From an uncultured Oscillospiraceae bacterium (GTDB lineage: Bacteria > Bacillota > Clostridia > Oscillospirales > Ruminococcaceae): DNA of 64,000 bases. This document shows, in pieces, positions 36,537 to 45,689 of this stretch; the first letter of the stretch is position 1; each line of letters opens with the position of its first letter. A model generated the notes under the pieces. The model was not told the DNA's origin and did no database searches. It saw only the letters and a program-made list of their open reading frames with translations. The translations under genes were made by a program, and so were the position numbers. The DNA lies in the NCBI GenBank assembly GCA_910577365.1, contig CAJTMU010000007.1, forward strand, positions 1-64,000. The letters are read 5' to 3'.

Positions 36537-36573
36537 GTGCAATTAAGATTTTTTGTGAATTTTTACAAAAAAT

Positions 36574-37326
36574 TTACATATTTCCTGTCATATTCATCAA
36601 AATTGAGATTGCGGCGATAGGCGCGGTCTCGCAGCGCAGTATACGCTTTCCAAGGGAAACCGCAGAAAGCCCTCTGTCCGTAAGAATAGCCGCTTCGCTC
36701 GGCTCAAATCCGCCCTCGCTGCCAATAACTATATCCACATTGTGCTTGAAATCGGAAACCGCAGACTTGAGCGGAAGCTCTGCGCATTCATAAAACAGTA
36801 TACCCGTATTTTCGACGGAAATAAGTTCCGTAAGGGCGGAAAATTCCACCGCTTCACCAATCTTGGGTATAATCCCGCGTCCGCACTGCTTAGCGGCTTC
36901 AAGAGCTATTCTTTGATAACGCTCCGTTTTTTTTGCGACAGCTTTGCTGTCCGGGCGAGAAACACAGCGCTTTGAGAAAAACGGGATTATCTCGCTCGCG
37001 CCGCATTCAACCGCTTTCTGCACAATAAACTCCATCTTGTCGCCTTTTGGCATAGCCTGAAAAAGACGCAGATATATATTCGGCTCAGCGGCGTTGGGAG
37101 AGCATTCAAGTATAGAAAATCGGCACATATACTTATCCGCGTTTTCCATCCTCGCAAGGTAATCCGTGCCTTTGCCGTCGCACAGTACAGCGAGATCCCC
37201 CGCCCTCATACGGAGTACCTGCGTTGCGTGCCGAGAGTCGTCCCCCGTAAGGATTGCCTCCCGCTCGTCTATATTTTCCGTAAAAAACCGCGGATATCTC
37301 CACCGTTCTATCTCAAATTCAGCCAT
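36574..37326 (-). CDS. rsmE: 16S rRNA (uracil-1498 N3)-methyltransferase
   Basis: 250 residues of the SPOUT superfamily. It methylates U1498 of 16S rRNA using S-adenosylmethionine. Family signposts: QAMPKGDKMEFIVQKAVECG, IGSEGGFEPSE (SAM-binding knot) and LGKRILRCETAP. The start is the ATG at 37326 with GGAGG in front, removing an upstream extension. The usual partner prmA is not adjacent. It is followed by the small acidic membrane protein after a promoter. Confidence 0.95.
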   Translation of the reverse strand: MAEFEIERWRYPRFFTENIDEREAILTGDDSRHATQVLRMRAGDLAVLCDGKGTDYLARMENADKYMCRFSILECSPNAAEPNIYLRLFQAMPKGDKMEFIVQKAVECGASEIIPFFSKRCVSRPDSKAVAKKTERYQRIALEAAKQCGRGIIPKIGEAVEFSALTELISVENTGILFYECAELPLKSAVSDFKHNVDIVIGSEGGFEPSEAAILTDRGLSAVSLGKRILRCETAPIAAISILMNMTGNM

Positions 37327-37473
37327 TTTTCCTCCGAAAATATTTTTGTCAAATCCCATATAGCCTTTAAACAAATGATGGCTATATGGGAAGAATGCTG
37401 CGGTTGATTTACACACAAATTCCGATGAATATTAATTGTTAACCCAATTCATTTATATAAAATACCGTTTTTA

Positions 37474-37754
37474 TTATGGATTCCACTTTGCGTGGTAATC
37501 CGTCAAATCGGACACTTTACCCTCCCTAATCCTTCCGACAAGCGACTTTGCGTCTTCATCGGTTTCACAATACAGCCGTATTCCCTTTTTGCTGTCTGCC
37601 AGTATAAGATTTACATTATTTTGAAGAGTTATTGGATTCTTGGAGCAGAATATACCTTTATCACTTTTACGTTGATTGTTTCCTCGCTCGTTTTTACGCG
37701 AACTTTTAAGGGAGATTTCCCCACAGCTTTTGCCTTCTTTTCAGGATAATTCAT
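37474..37754 (-). pseudogene. Small gene broken by a frameshift
   Basis: On the minus strand the first part reads MNYPEKKAKAVGKSPLKVRV and stops after about 41 codons, while another frame continues with GIFCSKNPITLQNNVNLI, ADSKKGIRLYCETDEDAK and ends DYHAKWNP with a stop at 37474. The two parts join smoothly only if one shift occurs near GTAAAAGTGATAAAGG. Total about 93 codons. It is either a degraded gene or a base error in the assembly. Family not recognised. Confidence 0.5.
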
Positions 37755-37815
37755 ATTTTGAATATAAAATACTATTGTTATTCAAAATTTTTATTTTAGT
37801 TGAATAAAAATTCTG

Positions 37816-38019
37816 TTAAACGCGGCATCTGTTCATATACCAAGGTAAATCTTTTTTCACCCACTCTTCAAATTTATACCCCATATCGGAACAGCAGCGT
37901 TCACACATTTCAATATCCGTCAGGTATGTTACCGACAATGTGTATGTGTCGGGAGATAAAGGGAATGTACTGTTGGAATCCATCTGATTAAAAATAGTAT
38001 TATCAAAAATCAGTTCCAC
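37816..38019 (-). CDS. Small hypothetical protein overlapping recG
   Basis: 67 residues. The GTG start sits inside the last codons of recG, overlapping by 10 bases, a layout that suggests translational coupling, though no good binding site is visible. Contains a CERCC motif and a WVKKDLPWYMNRC end. Family unknown; an internal Met12 is an alternative start. Confidence 0.45.
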   Translation of the reverse strand: MELIFDNTIFNQMDSNSTFPLSPDTYTLSVTYLTDIEMCERCCSDMGYKFEEWVKKDLPWYMNRCRV

Positions 38020-40028
38020 CCGTATTGCGCCGCAGAGCCGAACAGCCTTTCCACGTTTTTACGAAGTCCCGCATTTTTTTCTGAGGACAAATTGCTGTCC
38101 TCCGCAAGTATTTCCTGAGCGAGCTTATCCGCCTCTGCAACGATACCCGAGTCGTCCGCGAGGTCGGCAATGCGCATGGGGGGAAGCCCGTGCTGCTCCT
38201 GCCCGAAGAAGTTTCCGGGACCGCGCAGCTGCAGATCCATATCCGCTATTTTGTATCCGTCGGTCGTATCCACCATGGCGCGGGTTCGGGCGCGGGTATA
38301 CTCGCTTTTGCTGTCGGTCATCAGCACACAGTAGCTTTGCTCCGCACCGCGCCCCACTCGCCCCCTGAGCTGGTGGAGCTGCGACAGCCCAAATTGTTCC
38401 GCGTTCTCAATAAGCATTACAACCGCGTTGGGAACGTCTATACCCACCTCGATAACGGTAGTGGATATCAGCAGTTTAAGGTCATTATCCTTAAACTCTG
38501 CCATTACCCGCTCCTTTTCCGTCTGCTTCATTTTTCCGTAAAGCAGACCGGTGGGTATATCACGGAATTCGTCTTCGGTAAGCCTGTCAAAGTATTCGAT
38601 GGCGCTGACTTTTTCGCTCGCTCCGTCGTCGTTTACCAGCGGACAGACAATATACGCCTGTTTTCCCTCGGCAATATGCTTTTTTATAAATTTATATATC
38701 CTTGGGCGGAACGAGGTGTCCACCGCGTAGGTCTTTATAGGTATTCGTCCTTTGGGCATTTCGTTCAGCACTGAAACGTCCAGATCGCCGTAAATGATAA
38801 GCGCCAGCGTTCGCGGAATGGGCGTAGCCGACATTGCGAGAATATGCGGATTATATCCTTTTTCTGCAAGCGCGGAACGCTGGTTTACGCCGAAGCGGTG
38901 CTGCTCGTCCACAATGACAAGCCCCAAATTCTTGATATCAGCCGTTTTTTGTATAAGCGCCTGCGTACCGATTATCACATCGGTCTCGCCCGCTTTCGCG
39001 GCAGCTTTGGCAGCGTTTTTCTCCTTTGCGGACATTCCGCCCGTGATTAGGCTCACCTTTATGCCGAGCGGTATAAGAAGCTCCGAAAAGGTTTTAAAAT
39101 GCTGTCTTGCAAGCACCTCGGTTGGCGCCATCACCAAAGTCTGAAAGTTGTTTTTTGCGGCGAAAAAAGCGGCTGCCGCGGCTACCAGCGTCTTTCCTGA
39201 GCCAACGTCTCCCTGAAGCAGTCTGTTCATAGGGTACTGCCGCTTCATATCCGCAATACACTCCGCCGCCGCCCTCTGCTGTGCGGCGGTGGGAGAGAAT
39301 GGGAGTGAACTCCAGAATTCGTCGGTGTCCGCGTCGGACATCACCGCGCCGCTCATATCTCTGCCCCTCGAGCGTATCATGGACAAGCCCAGCTTAAGTG
39401 TAAGCAGCTCCTCGAAAACAAGCCTTTTGCGAGCGGCTGTGTACTCTTCGCGCGATTTCGGAAAGTGTATTTTATACATAGCTTCCTGCACTCCAAGAAG
39501 CCCGAATTTTTCAAGTATTTCCGCGCTGAGAGTTTCCTCACGCTTTACCGCGGAGAGAGCGGTTTTTATGTTTGCGCTGACCATGTTGTTGGAAAGTCCC
39601 GCCGTAAGGTGATATTTGGGCAGCAGACCCTGCTCGTGCGCTCCCACATACATCGGTGAGGATATCTGCATACACGCGAGGTCGCCCGTTATCTTACCGT
39701 AAAAAATATATTCCTTTCCAAGCTCCAACTTGTCAAAGGTGTATTTCGCGTTGAAAAAGACCGCCGTAATGCTGCCCGTATCGTCATTCAGCTCCGCTTT
39801 GTACAGCGCGACCTTTGCGTATCTGCTGAACGGTTCGGTTTTTTGGGCAACGACCGCGCGCAGGGCGCAAAACTCCCCCAGAACGACGTCCCGTATCGCG
39901 GTAACGTCAGTAAAATCCACATAATCCCGCGGGTAAAGCTCGGTGAGCTGCTCAACGGTTTCTATCCCGAGTTTTTTGTACAGCTCCGCCTTTTTCGGTC
40001 CTACGCCCTTAAGGTAGGTTATTTCCAT
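38010..40028 (-). CDS. recG: ATP-dependent DNA helicase RecG
   Basis: Remodels stalled replication forks and branched DNA. 672 residues, standard size. N-terminal wedge domain (KGVGPKKAELYKKLGI), Walker A QGDVGSGKTLVA, DEQH box VDEQHRFG, SAMSATPIPRTLAL-type motif III, and the later QLRGRVGRGAEQSY motif VI. It starts 10 bases after fakA ends, in the same operon. No oddities. Confidence 0.97.
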   Translation of the reverse strand: MEITYLKGVGPKKAELYKKLGIETVEQLTELYPRDYVDFTDVTAIRDVVLGEFCALRAVVAQKTEPFSRYAKVALYKAELNDDTGSITAVFFNAKYTFDKLELGKEYIFYGKITGDLACMQISSPMYVGAHEQGLLPKYHLTAGLSNNMVSANIKTALSAVKREETLSAEILEKFGLLGVQEAMYKIHFPKSREEYTAARKRLVFEELLTLKLGLSMIRSRGRDMSGAVMSDADTDEFWSSLPFSPTAAQQRAAAECIADMKRQYPMNRLLQGDVGSGKTLVAAAAAFFAAKNNFQTLVMAPTEVLARQHFKTFSELLIPLGIKVSLITGGMSAKEKNAAKAAAKAGETDVIIGTQALIQKTADIKNLGLVIVDEQHRFGVNQRSALAEKGYNPHILAMSATPIPRTLALIIYGDLDVSVLNEMPKGRIPIKTYAVDTSFRPRIYKFIKKHIAEGKQAYIVCPLVNDDGASEKVSAIEYFDRLTEDEFRDIPTGLLYGKMKQTEKERVMAEFKDNDLKLLISTTVIEVGIDVPNAVVMLIENAEQFGLSQLHQLRGRVGRGAEQSYCVLMTDSKSEYTRARTRAMVDTTDGYKIADMDLQLRGPGNFFGQEQHGLPPMRIADLADDSGIVAEADKLAQEILAEDSNLSSEKNAGLRKNVERLFGSAAQYGWN

Positions 40029-40038
40029 GAGAACCGCG

Positions 40039-41679
40039 TTACTCCACCGAAATTATGTAGTAATACACGGGCTGCCCGCCGTTTACCGTCACAATTTCAA
40101 CATCGTCGCTTATTTTGCCGCGCAGCGTTTCATATGCTGCCTCAGCGTCCTCGTCGGTCACGTCTGAGCCGTAGATAACGGTAACATAGCTGCTTGCGGA
40201 GGTCACAAGCCGTTTTGTCAGCTTCACAAGAGCCTTGGTAACGTCCTTTTCGGTGAACACTATTTTTCCGTTATCCATAGCGAGTATCTCGCCCTGCTTT
40301 ATCTTATGTCCGTCGTATTCGCTGTCGCGCACCGCATAGGTTATCTGTCCGCTTGCCACCCTGTCCAGCGCCTCGGTCATTTCGCTGCGGTTCGCTGCGA
40401 AATCCGCTTCGGGGTTGAACGCCATCATCGCGGTTATTCCCTGCGGTATAGTCCGCGACTGAAGAACGCACACGTTTCTGTCCGCGAGAGACACCGCCTG
40501 CTCCGCCGCCATAATGATGTTCTTGTTGTTCGGCAGCACAAACACGTTGTGGGCAGGAGTCTGTCCTATTGCCTCAAGGATATCCTCCGTGGAGGGGTTC
40601 ATGGTCTGCCCGCCGCGCACTACATAGTCCGCGCCGAGGTCGGAGAACAGTGCTTCCAGCCCTGCGCCAGCGGCTACCGCGACAAATCCGATATCCTTTT
40701 CGGGAGGAACGGGCTGCCTGCGGTGCTTCTGCGCCGCCTTGTCCGCTTTGATGATATTGTTGTGCTGCTCGCGCATATTTTCTATCTTTACCTTGGTCAG
40801 CTCTCCGAATTTAAGCGCTTCCTCTATCGCCTTGCCTGGGTTGTTGGAGTGAACGTGAACCTTGATTATATCCTCATCGTCCACCACCACTACGCAGTCG
40901 CCGATAGTTTCAAGATATGCCCGCAGCGCGGTTGCGTCCCTCTGGGAGGTGCGGTTTATGATAAACTCGGTGCAGTAGGCAAATTTTATCTCTTCCTCCG
41001 ACGTTCCCGAAGCCGCCACAGCCGCGGGCGCAACGGGCTTGACATCGTCCTCCGCCGTTATCGCCTCTCCGCCGCTTATCACGGCGTACATCCCCTCAAG
41101 AATAACTATCAGTCCCTTGCCGCCTGCGTCTACCACGCCCGCCTTCTTAAGCGCGGGAAGCAGCTCGGGGGTCTTTTCAAGGGATTTTTCAGCCTCGGTT
41201 ATATACGCCTTTAAAAACTCTGCCGCGTCCCCGTTTTCCTTGGCGAGCGAAGCGGTGTTCTCATAGCCCTCGCGGGCAACGGTAAGGATAGTTCCTTCCG
41301 TGGGTTTCATAACGGATTTGTATGCCGCGTCCACGCCCAGCTTGAATGCCGCAGAAAGAGCCGCCGCGTCCGCAGTTTCTTTTCCAGCAAGACCCTTTGA
41401 AAGTCCCCTGAAAATAAGCGAGAGAATAACGCCCGAGTTGCCGCGCGCTCCGCGCAGCATAGCCGAGGCGGCAATCTTGGCGATATCGCCCGCGCCCGCA
41501 CCGATAGAAGCGTTTTTAAGCTCCGCTGTTGCGTTTTTAATGGTCATGGACATATTCGTACCCGTGTCACCGTCGGGCACAGGGAACACGTTAAGCTCGT
41601 CCACAGCCTGCCTTTGCCTTGAAATGTTGTTCGCTCCCGAAATTATCGCGTCGCGCAGGAGCTTTCCCGTAATAATCAT
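40039..41679 (-). CDS. fakA: Fatty-acid kinase catalytic subunit (DAK2/YloV family)
   Basis: 546 residues. The N-terminal DAK2 domain (VFPVPDGDTGTNMSMT, with the Asp cluster that binds Mg-ATP) phosphorylates fatty acids carried by FakB proteins, feeding them into phospholipid synthesis; the C-terminal part is the domain shared with YloV. The start at 41679 has AAAGGA. Element G lies directly upstream. No fakB gene is in view. Order with the Asp23-like gene and recG is the common Firmicute arrangement. Confidence 0.93.
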   Translation of the reverse strand: MIITGKLLRDAIISGANNISRQRQAVDELNVFPVPDGDTGTNMSMTIKNATAELKNASIGAGAGDIAKIAASAMLRGARGNSGVILSLIFRGLSKGLAGKETADAAALSAAFKLGVDAAYKSVMKPTEGTILTVAREGYENTASLAKENGDAAEFLKAYITEAEKSLEKTPELLPALKKAGVVDAGGKGLIVILEGMYAVISGGEAITAEDDVKPVAPAAVAASGTSEEEIKFAYCTEFIINRTSQRDATALRAYLETIGDCVVVVDDEDIIKVHVHSNNPGKAIEEALKFGELTKVKIENMREQHNNIIKADKAAQKHRRQPVPPEKDIGFVAVAAGAGLEALFSDLGADYVVRGGQTMNPSTEDILEAIGQTPAHNVFVLPNNKNIIMAAEQAVSLADRNVCVLQSRTIPQGITAMMAFNPEADFAANRSEMTEALDRVASGQITYAVRDSEYDGHKIKQGEILAMDNGKIVFTEKDVTKALVKLTKRLVTSASSYVTVIYGSDVTDEDAEAAYETLRGKISDDVEIVTVNGGQPVYYYIISVE

Positions 41680-41700
41680 TGTATATCCTTTCTGATTTAA

Positions 41701-41772
41701 AAAATTTTCCGCGGTCCGCCCGAGCAGCACTCCGCTGAGCTTCGTGTCATTCGGACTCTCGCGGAAAATTTT
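41701..41772 (-). repeat. Palindromic leader element G, ahead of fakA
   Basis: AAAATTTTCCGCG (41701-41713) is inverted as CGCGGAAAATTTT (41760-41772), a perfect 13-bp arm pair; inner GTCCG/CGGAC arms. Read on the minus strand it ends GCGGAAAATTTTTTAAATCAG just before the fakA ribosome binding site, like elements A and D. Confidence 0.6.
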
Positions 41773-41848
41773 CTGCGTTGGCTTGATATCGCACAATGCA
41801 ATGTTGCTTTGCTGTGCGGATTAAGCGTCGCTTTTGCGGCGCAACTAT

Positions 41849-42205
41849 TTAAGTTCTTATGTCATCAACAAAAACATTGACCTTTTCAACAGAAATTCCT
41901 GTGCTTTCCTCAATTGCATATGTCACCTTGTTGATAATGCTGCGCACAACCGCGTTCATGTTTACTCCGTACATAAGCGATATGTGCAGGTCTATTACAA
42001 GCTTGTCTTTGCCGACCTTTACCGCCACGCCGCGCTCAAAGTCTTTCTTTTTTATTAAAGGAATCGCCGCCATCAGCGTTTGCCGCGGACTGCTTATGTT
42101 CATGGACACTACTCCAAAGCAGCTTGTGACAGTGTTGCCGATAAGCGCCATTAAATAATCCTGCGTTATGGTGATTTTGCCGACATGATTCTGAACTATT
42201 ATCAT
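41849..42205 (-). CDS. Asp23/Gls24 family envelope stress protein
   Basis: 118 residues, DUF322 (Asp23) domain: VGKITITQDYLMALIGNTV at the start and KLVIDLHISLMYGVNM in the middle are family hallmarks. These cytosolic proteins respond to envelope or alkaline stress. The start at 42205 has AAGGAG; a longer frame reads into the ispE end and is not needed. Located between ispE and fakA in one operon, the order seen in many Firmicutes. Confidence 0.9.
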   Translation of the reverse strand: MIIVQNHVGKITITQDYLMALIGNTVTSCFGVVSMNISSPRQTLMAAIPLIKKKDFERGVAVKVGKDKLVIDLHISLMYGVNMNAVVRSIINKVTYAIEESTGISVEKVNVFVDDIRT

Positions 42206-42262
42206 CAGCCGTACTCCTTCCCAGTTGGGGTCAAGATGTCGGATAAGGGGCAAGCCCGCATT

Positions 42263-43126
42263 TCAGACATATTCCTCCGTTTTATGTAGTATATATTCGT
42301 CCCGAACGGCGGTGCAGACTGCGGTGAACAGCGTCGGAAACTCTCTTGTCGCCGCTGCCGCGTGTTCGGCATTCTCAAATATCCCGAACACCGCCGCTCC
42401 GCTTCCGGTAAGTGACGCGCCAAGCGCCCCTGCGTTCCGCAGTTTATCGGAGATGTCGGAGAGCCGTGGGTCACCGTACAATTCCTCAAAGACGTTGTAC
42501 AAGGACCGCCAATATTCACCGCCTGACGCGGTAAACTCGCCCATCTTTCCCTTAACAGGCAGGGGAGCTTCATCGTATTTCTGGTACGCTTCCGCTGTGG
42601 AACAGGCGAAATTTGGCATTACGACCAAAAAAGTGCAATCCGCCATTGGCGGTGCTTCCGAAATAATATCTCCTATACCGCGGCATATTTTCGTACCTCC
42701 GCAAAGGCAGAAAGGAACGTCCGCGCCGACCTCAGCCGCTATCTCAAGCAGCCTTTTGTTGCCAACAGCGTTTCCGCACAGCGTATTCAATCCTTTAAGA
42801 ACAGCCGCTGCGTCGGTGCTGCCGCCGCCCATTCCCGCACCGCACGGTATACGCTTTTCTATGGAGATATCCGCTCCGCCTCCCCTGGTTTCCTCAAAGA
42901 ACAGCCGAGCCGCCTTATAGCAGATATTCCTCTCGTTTTGGGGAATTAACGGGTTCGAGCAGGTCACCGATATCCCACCGCTCTCATTAAGTGTGATTTT
43001 AACATAGTCTGCAAGGGAGACGCTCTGCATGACCGTTTCCAACAGATGGTAGCCGTCCGCGCGTCTGCCCGTTATGTCAAGGTAAAGATTGAGTTTCGCG
43101 TAAGCGGTAAGCGTTATCTCTCTCAT
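42263..43126 (-). CDS. ispE: 4-diphosphocytidyl-2-C-methyl-D-erythritol kinase
   Basis: GHMP kinase of the methylerythritol phosphate isoprenoid pathway, 287 residues. The N-terminus ITLTAYAKLNLYLDITGRRA and the ATP-binding loop PCGAGMGGGSTDAA are the family motifs. It overlaps the aminotransferase gene by 4 bases (ATGA), so coupling is likely. It shows that isoprenoids are made by the MEP route here. Confidence 0.96.
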   Translation of the reverse strand: MREITLTAYAKLNLYLDITGRRADGYHLLETVMQSVSLADYVKITLNESGGISVTCSNPLIPQNERNICYKAARLFFEETRGGGADISIEKRIPCGAGMGGGSTDAAAVLKGLNTLCGNAVGNKRLLEIAAEVGADVPFCLCGGTKICRGIGDIISEAPPMADCTFLVVMPNFACSTAEAYQKYDEAPLPVKGKMGEFTASGGEYWRSLYNVFEELYGDPRLSDISDKLRNAGALGASLTGSGAAVFGIFENAEHAAAATREFPTLFTAVCTAVRDEYILHKTEEYV

Positions 43127-44298
43127 TTTTCAAGCTCCCCGATAAATTCCCCGATACGCGCCAAAGCAGTCTGCAAATGCTGAACGGAATATGCGTAGGA
43201 TACTCTGACGTATCCCTCGCCGCTCTCGCCGAAAGCACTGCCGGGCACTACCGCCACCTTTTTGGTGTGAACCAGCTTCTCGCAGAATTCCTCACTGGAC
43301 ATACCCGTGGATTTTATACAAGGGAAAATATAGAATGCGCCCTCCGGTTCAAAGCAGGTAAGTCCCATATCGTTAAAACCCTTTACCACCAGTCTGCGGC
43401 GCATATCGTATTCTTCAATCATATGCTCCACGTCGTCGCGGCATCTTGTCATCGCGGCTATCGCGGCGTGCTGGCTGACGGTGGGGCTGCTCATTATGCA
43501 GTATTGGTGCAGCTTGAGTATTTGCTTCATTATCGGCTCGGGACCCGCCGCATAGCCCAGCCGCCAGCCCGTCATCGCGAATGCCTTTGAGAAGCCGCTT
43601 ATCACTATCGTACGTTCTCTCATACCGTCTATTTCCGCTATTGAAACGTGTTTTTCGCCTCCGTAGGTCATTTCCGCGTAAATCTCGTCTGAAAGTATCA
43701 CGATATCTGTTCCGCGGAGCACCTCTGCTATCTCCTCAAGGTCTTTGCGGCGCATAACCGCTCCCGTGGGATTGTTGGGGTAGGGGAGAATAAGCGCTTT
43801 TGTATGAGGCGTTATTTTTTCCATCAGCGCCTTTGCGGTAAGGCGGAAGTTGTTTTCCTGCTTTGTGACGATGGGAACGGGCTTTCCGCCGCACACCGAA
43901 ACTATCGGCGAATAGCACACGAAACTCGGCTCCGGCACAAGCACCTCGTCGCCGTCATCTACAAGCGCTCTTATCGCCATGTCGATGGCCTCCGAGCCGC
44001 CCACGGTAACGATTATCTCGCTGTCGGGGCAGTACTCGGTATGTATGAATTTGTGAAGATACTCCGATATAACGCGGCGCAGCTCTATTAAACCCGCATT
44101 AGCCGTGTATGCGGTTCTGCCCTTTTCAAGTATGTTTATAGCCTCGCGACGGGCTGCCCATGGGGTTTTGAAGTCCGGTTCACCGATTGACAGGGAGATA
44201 ACCCCCTGCACCTGCTGCGCGATATCAAAGAACCTGCGTATGCCCGACGGCTGGATATCCCGTATTTTTTGCGGGATTATGCTGTTATAATCTATCAC
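43123..44298 (-). CDS. PLP-dependent class I aminotransferase
   Basis: 391 residues, cytosolic. PLP-binding Lys is in SGFSKAFAMTGWRLGY and the Tyr/Asp/Asn contacts are in YPNNPTG and SDEIY. Closest to the aspartate/aromatic or alanine aminotransferases of the PatA/AspC type; substrate cannot be fixed. It overlaps the Lrp gene by 4 bases and ispE by 4 bases, and the Lrp product is a plausible regulator of it. Confidence 0.92.
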   Translation of the reverse strand: MIDYNSIIPQKIRDIQPSGIRRFFDIAQQVQGVISLSIGEPDFKTPWAARREAINILEKGRTAYTANAGLIELRRVISEYLHKFIHTEYCPDSEIIVTVGGSEAIDMAIRALVDDGDEVLVPEPSFVCYSPIVSVCGGKPVPIVTKQENNFRLTAKALMEKITPHTKALILPYPNNPTGAVMRRKDLEEIAEVLRGTDIVILSDEIYAEMTYGGEKHVSIAEIDGMRERTIVISGFSKAFAMTGWRLGYAAGPEPIMKQILKLHQYCIMSSPTVSQHAAIAAMTRCRDDVEHMIEEYDMRRRLVVKGFNDMGLTCFEPEGAFYIFPCIKSTGMSSEEFCEKLVHTKKVAVVPGSAFGESGEGYVRVSYAYSVQHLQTALARIGEFIGELEK

Positions 44299-44774
44299 GG
44301 GGACACCATGCTCCTTTCGTCGAAATTGTCCTCGTTAAACAGGTGCTTCTTCTCCTTGTATCTTCTCAGAACAAAGTGAGTGGTGGTGGAAAGAACGCCG
44401 TCAAGCACCGCAAGCTGCTCCGAAACGAACAGCGCCACCTTGCGCAGACTTGTGCCGGTTATCGTCACCGACAGATCGTAAGAGCCGCTCATTAAAAATA
44501 CACTATCCACCTCGTCATATGCCATTATCGTGTGGGCGAGATCGTCATATCCCTGATCCTTAATAGGAGTCACGCGTATTTCAATAATGGCAGTAACGCC
44601 TTTTTCGTCAGCCTTTTCCTCATTTATGATAGCCGAATAGCCCATAATTATTCCGTCGCTTTCAAGCTGCTTTATCTGCTTGGCAACCTCGTTTTCGGTT
44701 ATCCCCAGCATTGCCGCCAGCTCAGCGTTGGTAAGGCGTGCGTTTTGTCTGAGTAGATCCAGGAGCTTATTCAT
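44295..44774 (-). CDS. Lrp/AsnC family transcriptional regulator
   Basis: 159 residues: N-terminal helix-turn-helix (ARLTNAELAAMLGITENEVAKQIKQL) and a C-terminal RAM/ACT-like ligand domain (AIIEIRVTPIK, DSVFLMSGSYDLSVTITG). It senses an amino acid and controls its operon. First gene of the operon, followed directly by an aminotransferase. The promoter is at 44825. Confidence 0.92.
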   Translation of the reverse strand: MNKLLDLLRQNARLTNAELAAMLGITENEVAKQIKQLESDGIIMGYSAIINEEKADEKGVTAIIEIRVTPIKDQGYDDLAHTIMAYDEVDSVFLMSGSYDLSVTITGTSLRKVALFVSEQLAVLDGVLSTTTHFVLRRYKEKKHLFNEDNFDERSMVSP

Positions 44775-44824
44775 AATTTTCCTCCGTTTCCGATGTTAAA
44801 ATCTAAAAAAAATTCCTCTCCCTT

Positions 44825-44853
44825 ATTTTACCTCAAAATCATCGTTTTGTCAA
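44825..44853 (-). promoter_or_regulatory. Sigma-A promoter for the lrp-aminotransferase-ispE operon
   Basis: On the minus strand TTGACA, 17 bases, TAAAAT, about 50 bases before the start codon. Confidence 0.85.
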
Positions 44854-44880
44854 CCGTGTAACGCAAGAAACCTTATTTAT

Positions 44881-45200
44881 AGATAATAATTTGTGTTAGA
44901 AGAGCTGAGCCGCCATGAATCAATTAAAAATCACGCAGTCATGGGCGCAGAAAGCAGGTGTAAAGTGACCGCCCGCACATGAATTTCCCGCAATTCGCCG
45001 TAAAGGCGCAGCCCGCAAAGCGGGCGGAGCTTTTACGGCGGCATAGCACAAACTACACTGAGTTTTGCACTAAACTCAGCGTAGTTTGCAGCGGTGCGGG
45101 AAATTCTTTTAAATAATCAGCCTTATGTCATCATTTCTTAAAAGCATTTCTGCCTTTTGTCAATATAATAAAGTTTTTAACAGCATTGCATAATATATTG
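44881..45200. mobile_element. Element C, diverged copy of the MITE-like element B
   Basis: Matches element B over most of its length, including TAAAGTGACCGCCCGC, GAATTTCCCGCA at 44981-44992 and its inverse at 45095-45106 (same 126-base spacing as in B), and the CTTATGTCATCATTTCTTAA tail. The terminal inverted repeats and the central palindrome are eroded compared with B. Confidence 0.65.
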
Positions 45201-45320
45201 GTTTTACACATGTTGTCCATTCAATGTAAAGTGTTTTGTAGTTATTTGCCATAAAATGACCGAATGCCGCAAATTATTTTATTGTTTTATCACAAAATTT
45301 CAAATTTGTTCTTCAATAGA

Positions 45321-45349
45321 TTTACTTTTCAAGCTTTTTTTAGTATAAT
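45321..45349 (+). promoter_or_regulatory. Promoter for the ACT-PFL pair
   Basis: TTTACT, 17 bases, TATAAT, about 55 bases before the start codon. Confidence 0.6.
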
Positions 45350-45404
45350 AAATAAGAAAAGATAAATAAGCGGCGGGCTTATGTCCGCAGAACTGGAGGA
45401 ATCA

Positions 45405-45674
45405 ATGAGAGCGGTTGTTGCTGTTATAGGTAAGGATACGGTCGGGATACTGGCTAAGGTCAGCGGAATATGTGCAGAGTACGGGGCGAACGTTATGGAT
45501 GTGACCCAGACCATCATGCAGGATTTGTTTGCCATGACTATGCTGATAGAGATATCTAAGATTTCCATCGACTACATTGACTTGGCGGAGAAGCTGAAGA
45601 ACGCGGGTAAGGAAATGGGACTTCAGGTACACGTTATGCATGAGGATATCTTTAATTCCATGCACAAAATATAA
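45405..45674 (+). CDS. ACT domain protein (UPF0237 family)
   Basis: 89 residues, a single ACT domain (VVAVIGKDTVGILAKVSGIC) that probably binds an amino acid. Start at 45405 with GGAGGA upstream; an earlier ATG 8 codons up is less likely. It is 15 bases from the PFL gene, a pairing conserved across Clostridia, in which it may regulate the partner. Exact ligand unknown. Confidence 0.9.
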   Translation: MRAVVAVIGKDTVGILAKVSGICAEYGANVMDVTQTIMQDLFAMTMLIEISKISIDYIDLAEKLKNAGKEMGLQVHVMHEDIFNSMHKI

Positions 45675-45689
45675 GGGAGATTGTCGGAA

